From an uncultured Flavobacteriaceae bacterium (GTDB lineage: Bacteria; Bacteroidota; Bacteroidia; Flavobacteriales; Flavobacteriaceae), in contig CALGUD010000073.1 in the NCBI GenBank assembly GCA_937901915.1, forward strand, positions 1 to 53,135: a DNA stretch of 53,135 bases, given 5' to 3'. How positions within the stretch are numbered: the stretch's first letter is position 1; each line of letters begins with the position of its first letter. Below the pieces are notes generated by a model. The model ran no database searches, was not told the DNA's origin, and was given only the letters and a program-made list of their open reading frames with translations. Shown in pieces: positions 34,499 through 41,168 of this stretch. The position numbers and the translations under genes were made by a program.

Positions 34499-34956
34499 TT
34501 CTCGTTTTGGTCATCATAATTTATGCCGGGCGGATTAAATAAACCCCAACGGTCAATAATATAATTCCATTGGTCAAACCCATTTACCCATTCTGCAAAG
34601 AGGACTCTAAACTCTTCTAATGCATTTCGTAAAAGATCCAGGTAATCCGGTTCCGAAAAACCAAAGGCTTTCAATGCAGATGTGTATGTTAACAAGTCTC
34701 GGGCGGCCTTTCTTATAATGGCAGCGTTCTCCATTCGTAAATCATAGAGATCACCAGCTTCTGCTCCTGCAATTTTGGCACAAATAATGCCTGAATCTGC
34801 GGTTAGATAGTTGGCATAGCTGCCTATTAACTCATCTTCTTGTGGTATAATTTCAGCTATCCTCCTGCTCAATTTCATTATTTCCCATCCTTTTTTATAA
34901 ACAGGCATTTTTTCTATTTCATTTTGCCCTCTAAAGTCATCATCTTCGTTAAACAT
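34495..34956 (-). CDS. Conserved hypothetical protein
   Basis: A 153-residue, acidic, helical, soluble protein with no signal peptide or membrane segment. Residues about 20-125 look like a bundle of four helices (GWEIMKLSRRIAEIIPQ, AAIIRKAARDLLTYTSALKAF, YLDLLRNALEEFRVLFAEWV). I do not recognise a family with known function; it resembles small conserved flavobacterial proteins. Its first 43 bases overlap the end of the MFS transporter gene, so the two are probably translated together, which hints at a linked role. Confidence 0.75.
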   Translation of the reverse strand: MFNEDDDFRGQNEIEKMPVYKKGWEIMKLSRRIAEIIPQEDELIGSYANYLTADSGIICAKIAGAEAGDLYDLRMENAAIIRKAARDLLTYTSALKAFGFSEPDYLDLLRNALEEFRVLFAEWVNGFDQWNYIIDRWGLFNPPGINYDDQNEN

Positions 34957-36161
34957 TTGTTCTTTTTTTTATTTTTCAAATATCTCAAATATACGAACGT
35001 CAAAATACAAAATAATCCTAATAAAGCCATGATATACCAGGTGTTATTAAATCCCGTTTTTCCAATGAGTTGCATCCCGGAATTATGCCCTAGAATATGC
35101 GATATGGAAAAAGCAATACTGTAAAGTGCCATATATTCACCCTGGTTGCCTTTTTTGGCAAAATTCAATGCTATGGCATTTGAAAAGGGAAAAATAATCA
35201 TTTCACCAAAAGTCATTAATAAGATGCCAATAATCAAAACACCTTGCCACTGGCTTATATTCAAAATTAAAAAACTAAGCACCAAAAGTACACAGCCAAT
35301 CATAACTTTTGAAATATTAGACCAAGGCTTATATTCCAGGTATTTCACCAGGGGCATTTCTAAAAGAAAAATTGTTAAACCGCTAAGACCTAACAATAAA
35401 CCTATTTGCTGCTCGGTTAATTTATGTACATTTTCATAGTACAGGGGGATGGTTGAAAAATACTGTAAGAATATAAACCCAAATAAAACCAGGCCTATAA
35501 TAAAAATAATATAGGGAAAGTCCGTATAAGCCGAAACCGGATTGTTGTTTTTATAGGTATCTAAAACCTTAGCTTTTTTGGGATTAAGTATATTGAGTAA
35601 TAAAAACCCTGCCAATATACAAGTAACCCCGTCTACCCAGAAGAGCGCGGAGTAACTCATTTTAGCTATGATTATTCCCCCAATGGTTGGACCGCCAAAA
35701 AATCCTAGGTTTATGGCAAGGCGTATTAATGTTATGGACCTAGTTTTGTTTTCAGGCTTGCTGTAGGCATTTAATGCAACAAAAACAGCCGGTCTGAAAG
35801 CATCAGCAGCCAGCATTACTACAAATATCCCGGCACAAATACCCCAAAAAGTGTTTAAGTATTGCAGTCCCATAAATAATAGTCCTGACAGCAGTAAACT
35901 CCAGGACATAACTTTGTAATACCCTATTTTATCAGTCAACTTGCCGCCCAACCATGATCCTGCAACCGAACCCAATCCAAAAAATGACATAATCCAACCC
36001 ACTTCACTTAACGAAAAACCAAGATTTTTAGTAAGATATAATGACAGGAAAGGAATCACCATGGTTCCGGCCCTGTTAATGAGTGTTATTAAAGATAACC
36101 ACCAAACTTCAACAGATAACCCGCTAAAAGAAGAAATGTATCCCAAATAAATTCTTTTCAT
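34914..36161 (-). CDS. MFS transporter
   Basis: A 415-residue inner-membrane carrier of the major facilitator superfamily with about twelve helices. The loop between helices 2 and 3 reads GSWLGGKLTDKIGYYKVM, matching the MFS signature GxLaDrxGrr. The N-terminal text (TMVIPFLSLYLTKNLGFS) and this signature suggest a drug/H+ antiporter-like exporter, but the substrate is not known. The leader carries a terminator 28 bases from the start codon and a small ORF. The 3' end overlaps the next gene by 43 bases. Confidence 0.88.
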   Translation of the reverse strand: MKRIYLGYISSFSGLSVEVWWLSLITLINRAGTMVIPFLSLYLTKNLGFSLSEVGWIMSFFGLGSVAGSWLGGKLTDKIGYYKVMSWSLLLSGLLFMGLQYLNTFWGICAGIFVVMLAADAFRPAVFVALNAYSKPENKTRSITLIRLAINLGFFGGPTIGGIIIAKMSYSALFWVDGVTCILAGFLLLNILNPKKAKVLDTYKNNNPVSAYTDFPYIIFIIGLVLFGFIFLQYFSTIPLYYENVHKLTEQQIGLLLGLSGLTIFLLEMPLVKYLEYKPWSNISKVMIGCVLLVLSFLILNISQWQGVLIIGILLMTFGEMIIFPFSNAIALNFAKKGNQGEYMALYSIAFSISHILGHNSGMQLIGKTGFNNTWYIMALLGLFCILTFVYLRYLKNKKKNKCLTKMMTLEGKMK

Positions 36162-36189
36162 ATATAAATTGCAGTAATGTTAATAAAAA

Positions 36190-36214
36190 AAGCCCGGCAA
36201 ATATTGCCGGGCTT
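36190..36214 (-). terminator. Strong intrinsic terminator in the MFS gene leader
   Basis: Perfect 11-base arms AAGCCCGGCAA and TTGCCGGGCTT with a three-base loop. On the minus strand it is followed by TTTTTT, so it acts against transcription heading into the MFS gene, whose start codon is 28 bases further on. It lies between two divergent genes, where a plain terminator has no obvious purpose unless an RNA or ORF upstream ends here or read-through is controlled. Confidence 0.85.
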
Positions 36215-36230
36215 AGAGTTAATTATCGTT

Positions 36231-36287
36231 TTATTGATATATCAAAACAAATACAAGCACCGGCAATTCTTTAGGAGAATTGTACAT
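36231..36287 (-). CDS. Putative 18-residue small ORF (leader peptide or mini-gene)
   Basis: An ATG-to-TAA frame on the minus strand, MYNSPKELPVLVFVLIYQ, in the leader of the MFS gene and just before the terminator at 36190-36214. Its text is coding-like: a polar start and a short hydrophobic end. A hairpin (arms CAATTC/GAATTG, 36264-36282) begins two bases after the start codon. Codons for PVL overlap a segment (36255-36264) able to pair with the terminator's first arm. It could be an attenuator peptide, a tiny membrane peptide, or chance. Confidence 0.35.
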   Translation of the reverse strand: MYNSPKELPVLVFVLIYQ

Positions 36288-36340
36288 GAACGCTTAATAT
36301 ATGTATTGACTTGCATCATTATTTTTCTGTTTTGAAGAAG

Positions 36341-36348
36341 CAAAGCTA
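36341..36348 (-). promoter_or_regulatory. -7 promoter box TAGCTTTG for the MFS leader
   Basis: Perfect TAnnTTTG on the minus strand. A transcript from here would have a leader of about 170 bases containing the 18-codon ORF and the terminator before the MFS gene. Confidence 0.45.
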
Positions 36349-36368
36349 TGTAAAATTTCTTTATGTTG

Positions 36369-36376
36369 TATTTTTG
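36369..36376 (+). promoter_or_regulatory. -7 promoter box TATTTTTG for the DUF1684 gene
   Basis: Perfect TAnnTTTG match 17 bases before the start codon at 36394. Confidence 0.5.
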
Positions 36377-36393
36377 AATTAAATTTTAATGAG

Positions 36394-37044
36394 ATGAAGC
36401 GTATTTTGTTTTTTTTGATAATACTGATCCTTAGTTGTAAAAATGAGAAGCGTTATCATGATGAGGTTAATAAAGACAGAGCAACTGTTGTTGATATAAC
36501 CTCCAATGATTACTTAAAGGAAATCGAACAGCATAGAGACTCCATTAATAATTTATTTCGTGATAGCGAAGCTTCACCTTTAACTGATGAAGACAGAAAA
36601 GCATTTAAGGATTTGGATTTTTTTCCTGCGGATTCAAGTTACAGGGTGAAGGCCAGGTTTGTCAGAACACCCAATGAAAAATCTTTTTTAATGCCAACAA
36701 CTACTGACAGGAAAGCTGTTTACACTAAATATGGTGAATTACATTTTAAGCTTGTTAATAAAGATTATAAACTGAATATATATCAAAATACAGAGATCAT
36801 TTTAACCGAAGGGTATGAAGATTATTTGTTTTTACCATTTACCGATTTAACCAATGGAGAACAAACCTATGGAGGAGGAAGGTATATTGATATGAGAATC
36901 CCGGATAATGATACAATTACCATAGATTTTAATAAGGCTTATAACCCATATTGCACTTACAATAAAAAATATTCCTGTCCTATAGTGCCGGGTGAAAACG
37001 ACCTGGATATTGAAATAAGGGCTGGGGTAAAGGATTTTGAATGA
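36394..37044 (+). CDS. DUF1684 lipoprotein
   Basis: A 216-residue lipoprotein (signal ILFFLIILILSCKN, Cys at about 15). The mature part matches DUF1684: FPADSSYRVKARFVRTPN, YTKYGELHFKL, the motif LFLPFTDLTNGEQTYGGGRYID, and the C-terminal DFNKAYNPYCTYNKKYSCPI with its pair of Cys. Other DUF1684 proteins share the YGGGRY and NPYC motifs; the biochemical role is not established. A single gene with its own promoter, divergent from the MFS gene. Confidence 0.87.
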   Translation: MKRILFFLIILILSCKNEKRYHDEVNKDRATVVDITSNDYLKEIEQHRDSINNLFRDSEASPLTDEDRKAFKDLDFFPADSSYRVKARFVRTPNEKSFLMPTTTDRKAVYTKYGELHFKLVNKDYKLNIYQNTEIILTEGYEDYLFLPFTDLTNGEQTYGGGRYIDMRIPDNDTITIDFNKAYNPYCTYNKKYSCPIVPGENDLDIEIRAGVKDFE

Positions 37045-37155
37045 TAACTTATTGCAAGTTTCAAATTGTGGAAAGCTATAATAGATATTAGATACGATTC
37101 TAATAAAATGAGTTTATCTAAAAAGGTGTATAAAAAGTATATATGAAGTTACATG

Positions 37156-37212
37156 TCAGGTTGAGCGCACGCGTGTCGCTGAAGCTTTAGCGTAAGCACA
37201 GTCGAAACCTGA
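37156..37212. repeat. Interspersed palindrome with a nested palindromic insertion
   Basis: Arms TCAGGTT (37156-37162) and AACCTGA (37206-37212) belong to a type of short repeat (CAGGTTGAGCGCAGTCGAAACCT-like) that I recall as frequent in Bacteroidota intergenic DNA. Here it is split: GCAC at 37167-37170 and again at 37196-37199 flank a 25-base near-palindrome containing CGCTGAAGCTTTAGCG. The pattern looks like an insertion with target duplication. Confidence 0.5.
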
Positions 37213-37273
37213 GTTTTCAGTGTGAATAAATAGTTTTAGTAATTTTTTAGGCAGGCTGTAATTTAATTTTAAT

Positions 37274-37291
37274 ATCCCGCTACAGCGGGAT
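37274..37291 (+). terminator. Candidate terminator
   Basis: ATCCCGC and GCGGGAT arms around a TACA loop, followed by TAGTTTTTA. It stands 230 bases after the DUF1684 gene and is the last element before the next terminator. The gap 37045-37427 shows no gene. Confidence 0.55.
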
Positions 37292-37336
37292 TAGTTTTTA
37301 AAATCTAAATTTTAAAAATAGAGTTTCACTAAAAAA

Positions 37337-37361
37337 ACCCGGTGGGAGCCACCCACCGGGT
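37337..37361 (-). terminator. Intrinsic terminator after the porin gene
   Basis: ACCCGGTGGG and CCCACCGGGT arms with a five-base loop. The A-run on the plus strand gives a T-run on the minus strand, so it closes the glnK-amtB-porin operon. Confidence 0.88.
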
Positions 37362-37427
37362 AAGTAACCTAGAGTTACATTTTTAGAACGAGTAAACGGC
37401 TACTCTTAAATATGTTCTGTATTTTAA

Positions 37428-38510
37428 TTAGAATGAGTAAATAGCAGCTACTAAGAAAGATGCAAGGCTTTCTGTTGGTGCTCCGTCATTGTCAAAGTAA
37501 GCACCATCATTATTACTCCAGGTATCAAATCTTAACTCCGGTTTGATCATAAGGTTTTCTATTGTATAGCTACCGGTTAAAGTTGCTGCAAATACAGAAG
37601 GAAGATCCTCTCCATCTTCAACATGGTAACCAAAATATTCACCTCTTAAACCAAGTGAAATGCTTTCAGAAGCAGCGTATTGCGGGTAAAGAGCCACACC
37701 ATGGAAGCCTGCTCCATCATTGTCCTGATATGCTGCATTGATGCCTAAATAAACCTCATCAGATAGGTCAAAACCTCCGGTATAATCAACTTCAAATCCT
37801 AAGTTCACCTTACCGTCATAGTATAAATTTAAATACTGGCCTTTATAACCTAGTTGAGCTCCTGCCGAGTATGAACCGGTTAAGTTATTATTCACATCAG
37901 TTACATTCATAACGGCAAGCATTAAGCTGAAATCATCTGATAATCCAAAGTCCGCTTTTAAACCTACATGAGAAAAAGGCCCGCTGGAAAATAAGTAAGA
38001 TGTACTGTAGTTGAAATTACCAACAGGTGAAATTACTTCATAACCTAAATAGGTATTGAACCTACCCATTGTTAAGGTAGTGGCTTCACTTACATTCCAG
38101 TAAGCATATAATTGGTTTAGATTATACCCTCCAGTAGCATCATCTCCTCTTGGTCCGAAAACCACATCAGCAACTACACCTGTTTTTTCACCTTCATAGC
38201 TTACTATTAAATTTGCCATACCCAAAGCAAAACCGGTTTCGTTTGCAAAAGACGTTCCGGGATTTTGTCCTCCTACATCCGTTGAAGTTAAATTAGTCCT
38301 GAAATAGGTGTCAACCGAACCATTGATCGATATTTTTTTAATCACTTCTTCTACTTCCTGAGCTACTGTAGGAGCAACTGTAGTTTCAGTCACAGTTTCT
38401 GTTGTTTCAGTTTCAGTCGTAGTTTCTGTTTCCTGGGCATACGTTGTAAATCCGAATATGATCATTGCTGCAAAGAGTGCTTTTTTCATAAATTGATTGT
38501 TTGTTTTCAT
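37428..38510 (-). CDS. Outer-membrane porin (OmpL/bbp2-like) of the ammonium cluster
   Basis: A 360-residue outer-membrane barrel with a signal peptide (KKALFAAMIIFGFTTYAQ). It starts at 38510 or at the second ATG, 38489 (MKKALF). After the signal comes a Thr/Glu-rich linker (about residues 26-55, built from TET/ETT repeats), then paired strands (SINGSVDTYFRTN, ATTLTMGRFNTYLGYE) as in the putative beta-barrel porin-2 family. It follows amtB by 97 bases on the same strand and ends in a terminator. A role in letting ammonium or small nitrogen compounds cross the outer membrane is likely but inferred from position. Confidence 0.82.
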   Translation of the reverse strand: MKTNNQFMKKALFAAMIIFGFTTYAQETETTTETETTETVTETTVAPTVAQEVEEVIKKISINGSVDTYFRTNLTSTDVGGQNPGTSFANETGFALGMANLIVSYEGEKTGVVADVVFGPRGDDATGGYNLNQLYAYWNVSEATTLTMGRFNTYLGYEVISPVGNFNYSTSYLFSSGPFSHVGLKADFGLSDDFSLMLAVMNVTDVNNNLTGSYSAGAQLGYKGQYLNLYYDGKVNLGFEVDYTGGFDLSDEVYLGINAAYQDNDGAGFHGVALYPQYAASESISLGLRGEYFGYHVEDGEDLPSVFAATLTGSYTIENLMIKPELRFDTWSNNDGAYFDNDGAPTESLASFLVAAIYSF

Positions 38511-38607
38511 AAAATGTAATTTTTAAATTTTAGGTTGTTTTGTTTTTTTATTTTAAACGGAGCAAAAGCCGTATAGGGAAATGCCCCGTTTTTAAACTAA
38601 CTATTAA

Positions 38608-39879
38608 TTAATGTTGATTTAATCTGAAATCCGGGTATGCATCCATACCGTGTTCGTGACTATCGAGTCCATCAATTTCAATTTCTTTAGAAACTCTGAG
38701 ACCCATAGTTTTCTTAATTATAAATAGTATTATAAATGATGAAACAACACACATTACAGCATAAGAGCCAACCCCGGCCAGTTGGTAGGTAAATTGTTCC
38801 CATCCGGCAAGTTCCCCGAAAATACCAACAGCAAGTGTGCCCCAGATACCACATATTAAGTGAACTGCAACAGCACCAACCGGATCATCAAGTTTAAGCT
38901 TATCTATAAATGCAACACCAGCAATAATAATAATACCTGCAATAACACCTATCAACACTGCATCTGTTGGAGACATCTGGTCTGCACCGGATGTAATACC
39001 CACTAAACCACCAAGTATACCGTTTAAAAACATGGTAAGGTCATATTTTCTATAAAGAATAGTGTCAAACAGGAAAGCTGAAACTCCTCCTGCGGCTGCT
39101 GCCAGGCAAGTTGTAACAAGTACAAGTGAAGTTAAACCCGGATCAGCCGATAATACAGATCCACCGTTAAAACCAAACCATCCTAACCAAAGTATCATTA
39201 CACCGGCTGTAGCCAGAGGTATATTATGGCCTGGTAAAGCAGCAACTTTACCTTCACTGGTAAATTTACCAATACGTGAGCCTAGTAAAAATATAGCTAC
39301 CAATGCAGCCCAACCACCTACTGAGTGTACCAGTGTAGATCCTGCAAAGTCATAAAAACCGGCTTCTTTTATTAATTCACCAGCTGCGTCATATTCATTT
39401 CCGAGCGTATGAAGAAAACCACCGCCCCATTTCCATGAACCTGCTATTGGGTATATAAGTCCAACATAAATAACTGAGAAAACCATAAAAGCCCCAAGCT
39501 TCATACGCTCAGCAACGGCTCCCGATACTATTGTGGCTGCTGTGGCAGCAAACATTCCCTGAAAAAGGTAGTCAGTCCAATACGTATAACCTTCGCTATA
39601 GGTTAAATCCAGCGCTCCATCTACGATTGGTGCGCTTAAACCCACACCGGCAAAGCCAAGAAAACCGTTAAATTCTCCCGGATACATTAAGTTAAAGCCA
39701 ACCAGGCAGTATAGTAAAAGTCCGGTTGTAACAATAAATACATTTTTAAATAAAATATTGATGGTGTTCTTTTGTCTTGTAAGGCCAATTTCCAAAAATG
39801 CGAAACCGAGGTGCATAAAAAATACCAATGCGGTACACACCATCATCCATACGTTATTAATTGTGAGTAATCCTTCCAT
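38608..39879 (-). CDS. amtB: Ammonium transporter
   Basis: An inner-membrane ammonia/ammonium channel of 423 residues with about eleven helices. Family landmarks: WMMVCTALVFFMHLGFAFLEIG (helix 1 with a pore Phe), FAATAATIVSGAVAERMKLGAF, the pore-His region DFAGSTLVHSVGGWAALV and GILGGLVGITSGADQMSP, and the second His in VAVHLICGIWGTLAVGIFG. The twin-His site (one in each half) is complete. It follows glnK by 29 bases, the standard glnK-amtB pair, in which GlnK plugs the pore when nitrogen is rich. Confidence 0.96.
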   Translation of the reverse strand: MEGLLTINNVWMMVCTALVFFMHLGFAFLEIGLTRQKNTINILFKNVFIVTTGLLLYCLVGFNLMYPGEFNGFLGFAGVGLSAPIVDGALDLTYSEGYTYWTDYLFQGMFAATAATIVSGAVAERMKLGAFMVFSVIYVGLIYPIAGSWKWGGGFLHTLGNEYDAAGELIKEAGFYDFAGSTLVHSVGGWAALVAIFLLGSRIGKFTSEGKVAALPGHNIPLATAGVMILWLGWFGFNGGSVLSADPGLTSLVLVTTCLAAAAGGVSAFLFDTILYRKYDLTMFLNGILGGLVGITSGADQMSPTDAVLIGVIAGIIIIAGVAFIDKLKLDDPVGAVAVHLICGIWGTLAVGIFGELAGWEQFTYQLAGVGSYAVMCVVSSFIILFIIKKTMGLRVSKEIEIDGLDSHEHGMDAYPDFRLNQH

Positions 39880-39908
39880 AATATTGTTTTTGTTTTTAGC
39901 TTATTTTT

Positions 39909-40247
39909 TTACTTTAATGATTCCGGGCCTTTTTCCCTCGTTCTAATTCGATAGGTTTCATCTACAGGTGATACGAACACTTTACCATCGCCCACATTTC
40001 CTGAGTAAGCAGATTTTAATAAAGCTTCTACAGTACGTTCTAAAAACTCGTCCGATACCACGATTGATATGAATCTTCTCTGGATGTCAGCAGTACTGTA
40101 ACTTACCCCACGATATACATGGCATGTTTTTTCGTTACCAACTCCCGTAACATCCCAATAACTAAAAAAGTTTACTTCAATTTGATGTAATGCATCCCGC
40201 ACATCATCAAATCTTGATTTACGAATAATTGCTTCAATTTTTTTCAT
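39909..40247 (-). CDS. glnK: P-II nitrogen regulatory protein
   Basis: A 112-residue trimeric signal protein that binds ATP/ADP and 2-oxoglutarate and blocks AmtB. The start KKIEAIIRKSRFDDVRDAL and the ATP-site GNVGDGKVFV are standard. The T-loop differs from the common one: GVGNEKTCHVYRGVSYSTADIQRR replaces the usual GRQKGH...YRGAEY...FLPK text (shown here in parts). The Tyr of YRGVSY, the uridylylation site in enterics, is kept, but the Lys of the FLPK segment becomes Arg (QRR). First gene of the glnK-amtB-porin operon. Confidence 0.94.
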   Translation of the reverse strand: MKKIEAIIRKSRFDDVRDALHQIEVNFFSYWDVTGVGNEKTCHVYRGVSYSTADIQRRFISIVVSDEFLERTVEALLKSAYSGNVGDGKVFVSPVDETYRIRTREKGPESLK

Positions 40248-40267
40248 ACTTAATTGATTTGTTTTGA

Positions 40268-40275
40268 TAAAACTA
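40268..40275 (-). promoter_or_regulatory. Promoter of glnK (-7 TAGTTTTA, -33 TTG at 40296-40298)
   Basis: On the minus strand TAGTTTTA (one mismatch to TAnnTTTG) lies 20 bases after a TTG, a normal -33/-7 spacing. The TTG falls inside the candidate operator at 40290-40313, so a protein bound there would cover the -33 box. Confidence 0.5.
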
Positions 40276-40289
40276 TGTTAAATAAATTT

Positions 40290-40313
40290 TTACCCCAAAA
40301 AAAACAGGGGTTA
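40290..40313. promoter_or_regulatory. Candidate nitrogen-regulon palindrome (site B)
   Basis: ACCCC and GGGGT arms separated by AAAAAAAACA (10 bases), 43-66 bases upstream of glnK and covering its -33 box. Same arm length and spacer as site A between the glutamine synthetase genes. Confidence 0.5.
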
Positions 40314-40340
40314 TGGATTCATTTTTATCATATTGATATT

Positions 40341-40367
40341 TTTAACCCTATAAAAATTGGGGTTAAA
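40341..40367. promoter_or_regulatory. Candidate nitrogen-regulon palindrome (site C)
   Basis: TTTAACCC and GGGTTAAA arms (8 bases, perfect) around TATAAAAATTG, about 94-120 bases upstream of glnK. Resembles site B and, on the minus strand, site D near the GSII gene. Confidence 0.5.
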
Positions 40368-40509
40368 TATTTTAAGTATGCATTTTTTTTATATTATGAA
40401 AGATAAATAATAGAAGATATATTCAAATTTTATGAATTTGAGCTGTTTTAGTTACAAACCGAAGTAAAATAAGAGAAAATGCAGATGCAGTATAAGATAG
40501 AGTACTGTT

Positions 40510-40872
40510 TTATAATACTTTAGCCAACCAGATGCCTGCAAAAACAGACAAAATACCTATTATAAGACTGCCAAGTGTGTAAAACATAAAATAGAAAGTG
40601 TCGCCTTGCTTTAAAAACAAGCTGTTTTCAAATGCAAAAGCAGAGAAAGTGGTGAAACCACCACAAAAACCAGCTGTAAGTAATAGAATTTGGTTTTCTG
40701 ATAAAAAATTGCTTTTGGATACATAGGTGAGCAGGAAGCCAATAATGAAGCAACCAACGATATTAACGGTAAAAGTGCCATACGGTAAATTTGCATTCAG
40801 GTACTTACTTATAATATAGCGTAAAGCACTGCCCATACCACCACCTAAAAAAACCAAAAGAAGTTGTTTCAT
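40510..40872 (-). CDS. crcB: Fluoride ion channel (Fluc/CrcB)
   Basis: A 120-residue four-helix membrane protein that exports fluoride as a dual-topology dimer. The family motifs GGGMGSALRYIIS, FTVNIVGCFIIGFL and the signature GFCGGFTTFSAFAFEN with its conserved Asn and Phe residues are all present. No fluoride riboswitch sequence was seen upstream. The region contains a hairpin at 41054-41091. A single gene between glnK and pnp. Confidence 0.95.
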   Translation of the reverse strand: MKQLLLVFLGGGMGSALRYIISKYLNANLPYGTFTVNIVGCFIIGFLLTYVSKSNFLSENQILLLTAGFCGGFTTFSAFAFENSLFLKQGDTFYFMFYTLGSLIIGILSVFAGIWLAKVL

Positions 40873-41053
40873 CTAAAATTTATTTATGATTGAAGTTTTT
40901 TTAACTGATGTTGATTGTGCTTGTTTATACTTAATTCATGCTCAAATATAATAAAACCACTCTTTAGTATTTAAATTATAGGATTACTTTCTCTAATGGG
41001 GCGCAAAGCATTGTCTTATTGTTTAAAGTTTTTTGAAGAAATATTTTTGGAGG

Positions 41054-41091
41054 TTACGCTTGAGTATATTTTTAAATACTACTGCGCGTAA
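41054..41091. other. Nested hairpin in the crcB-pnp gap
   Basis: Outer arms TTACGC and GCGTAA and inner arms AGTAT and ATACT in the gap 40873-41168. It may be part of a crcB leader or the tail of the pnp transcript. No gene is seen in this gap. Confidence 0.35.
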
Positions 41092-41120
41092 GTATATGAA
41101 ATTTTAAATTAAAATTAAAA

Positions 41121-41153
41121 AAACGAAATCCCGCCATTGGCAGGATTTCGTTT
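41121..41153 (-). terminator. Intrinsic terminator after pnp
   Basis: AAACGAAATCC and GGATTTCGTTT arms with an 11-base loop and flanking A/T tracts, 16 bases after the pnp stop on the minus strand. Bidirectional by sequence. Confidence 0.88.
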
Positions 41154-41168
41154 TTGTATAAAAAACTG

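Noticed and set aside
36181..36340. 6S RNA or SRP RNA in the MFS leader
   Set aside because: The region is structured, but no SRP tetraloop/symmetric-loop motif and no long 6S-type hairpin with a central bubble could be drawn.
40873..41168. Fluoride riboswitch upstream of crcB
   Set aside because: I searched by eye for the conserved GGnGAUGGnnUUCnCC-like core on the minus strand and did not find it; only a nested hairpin is present.
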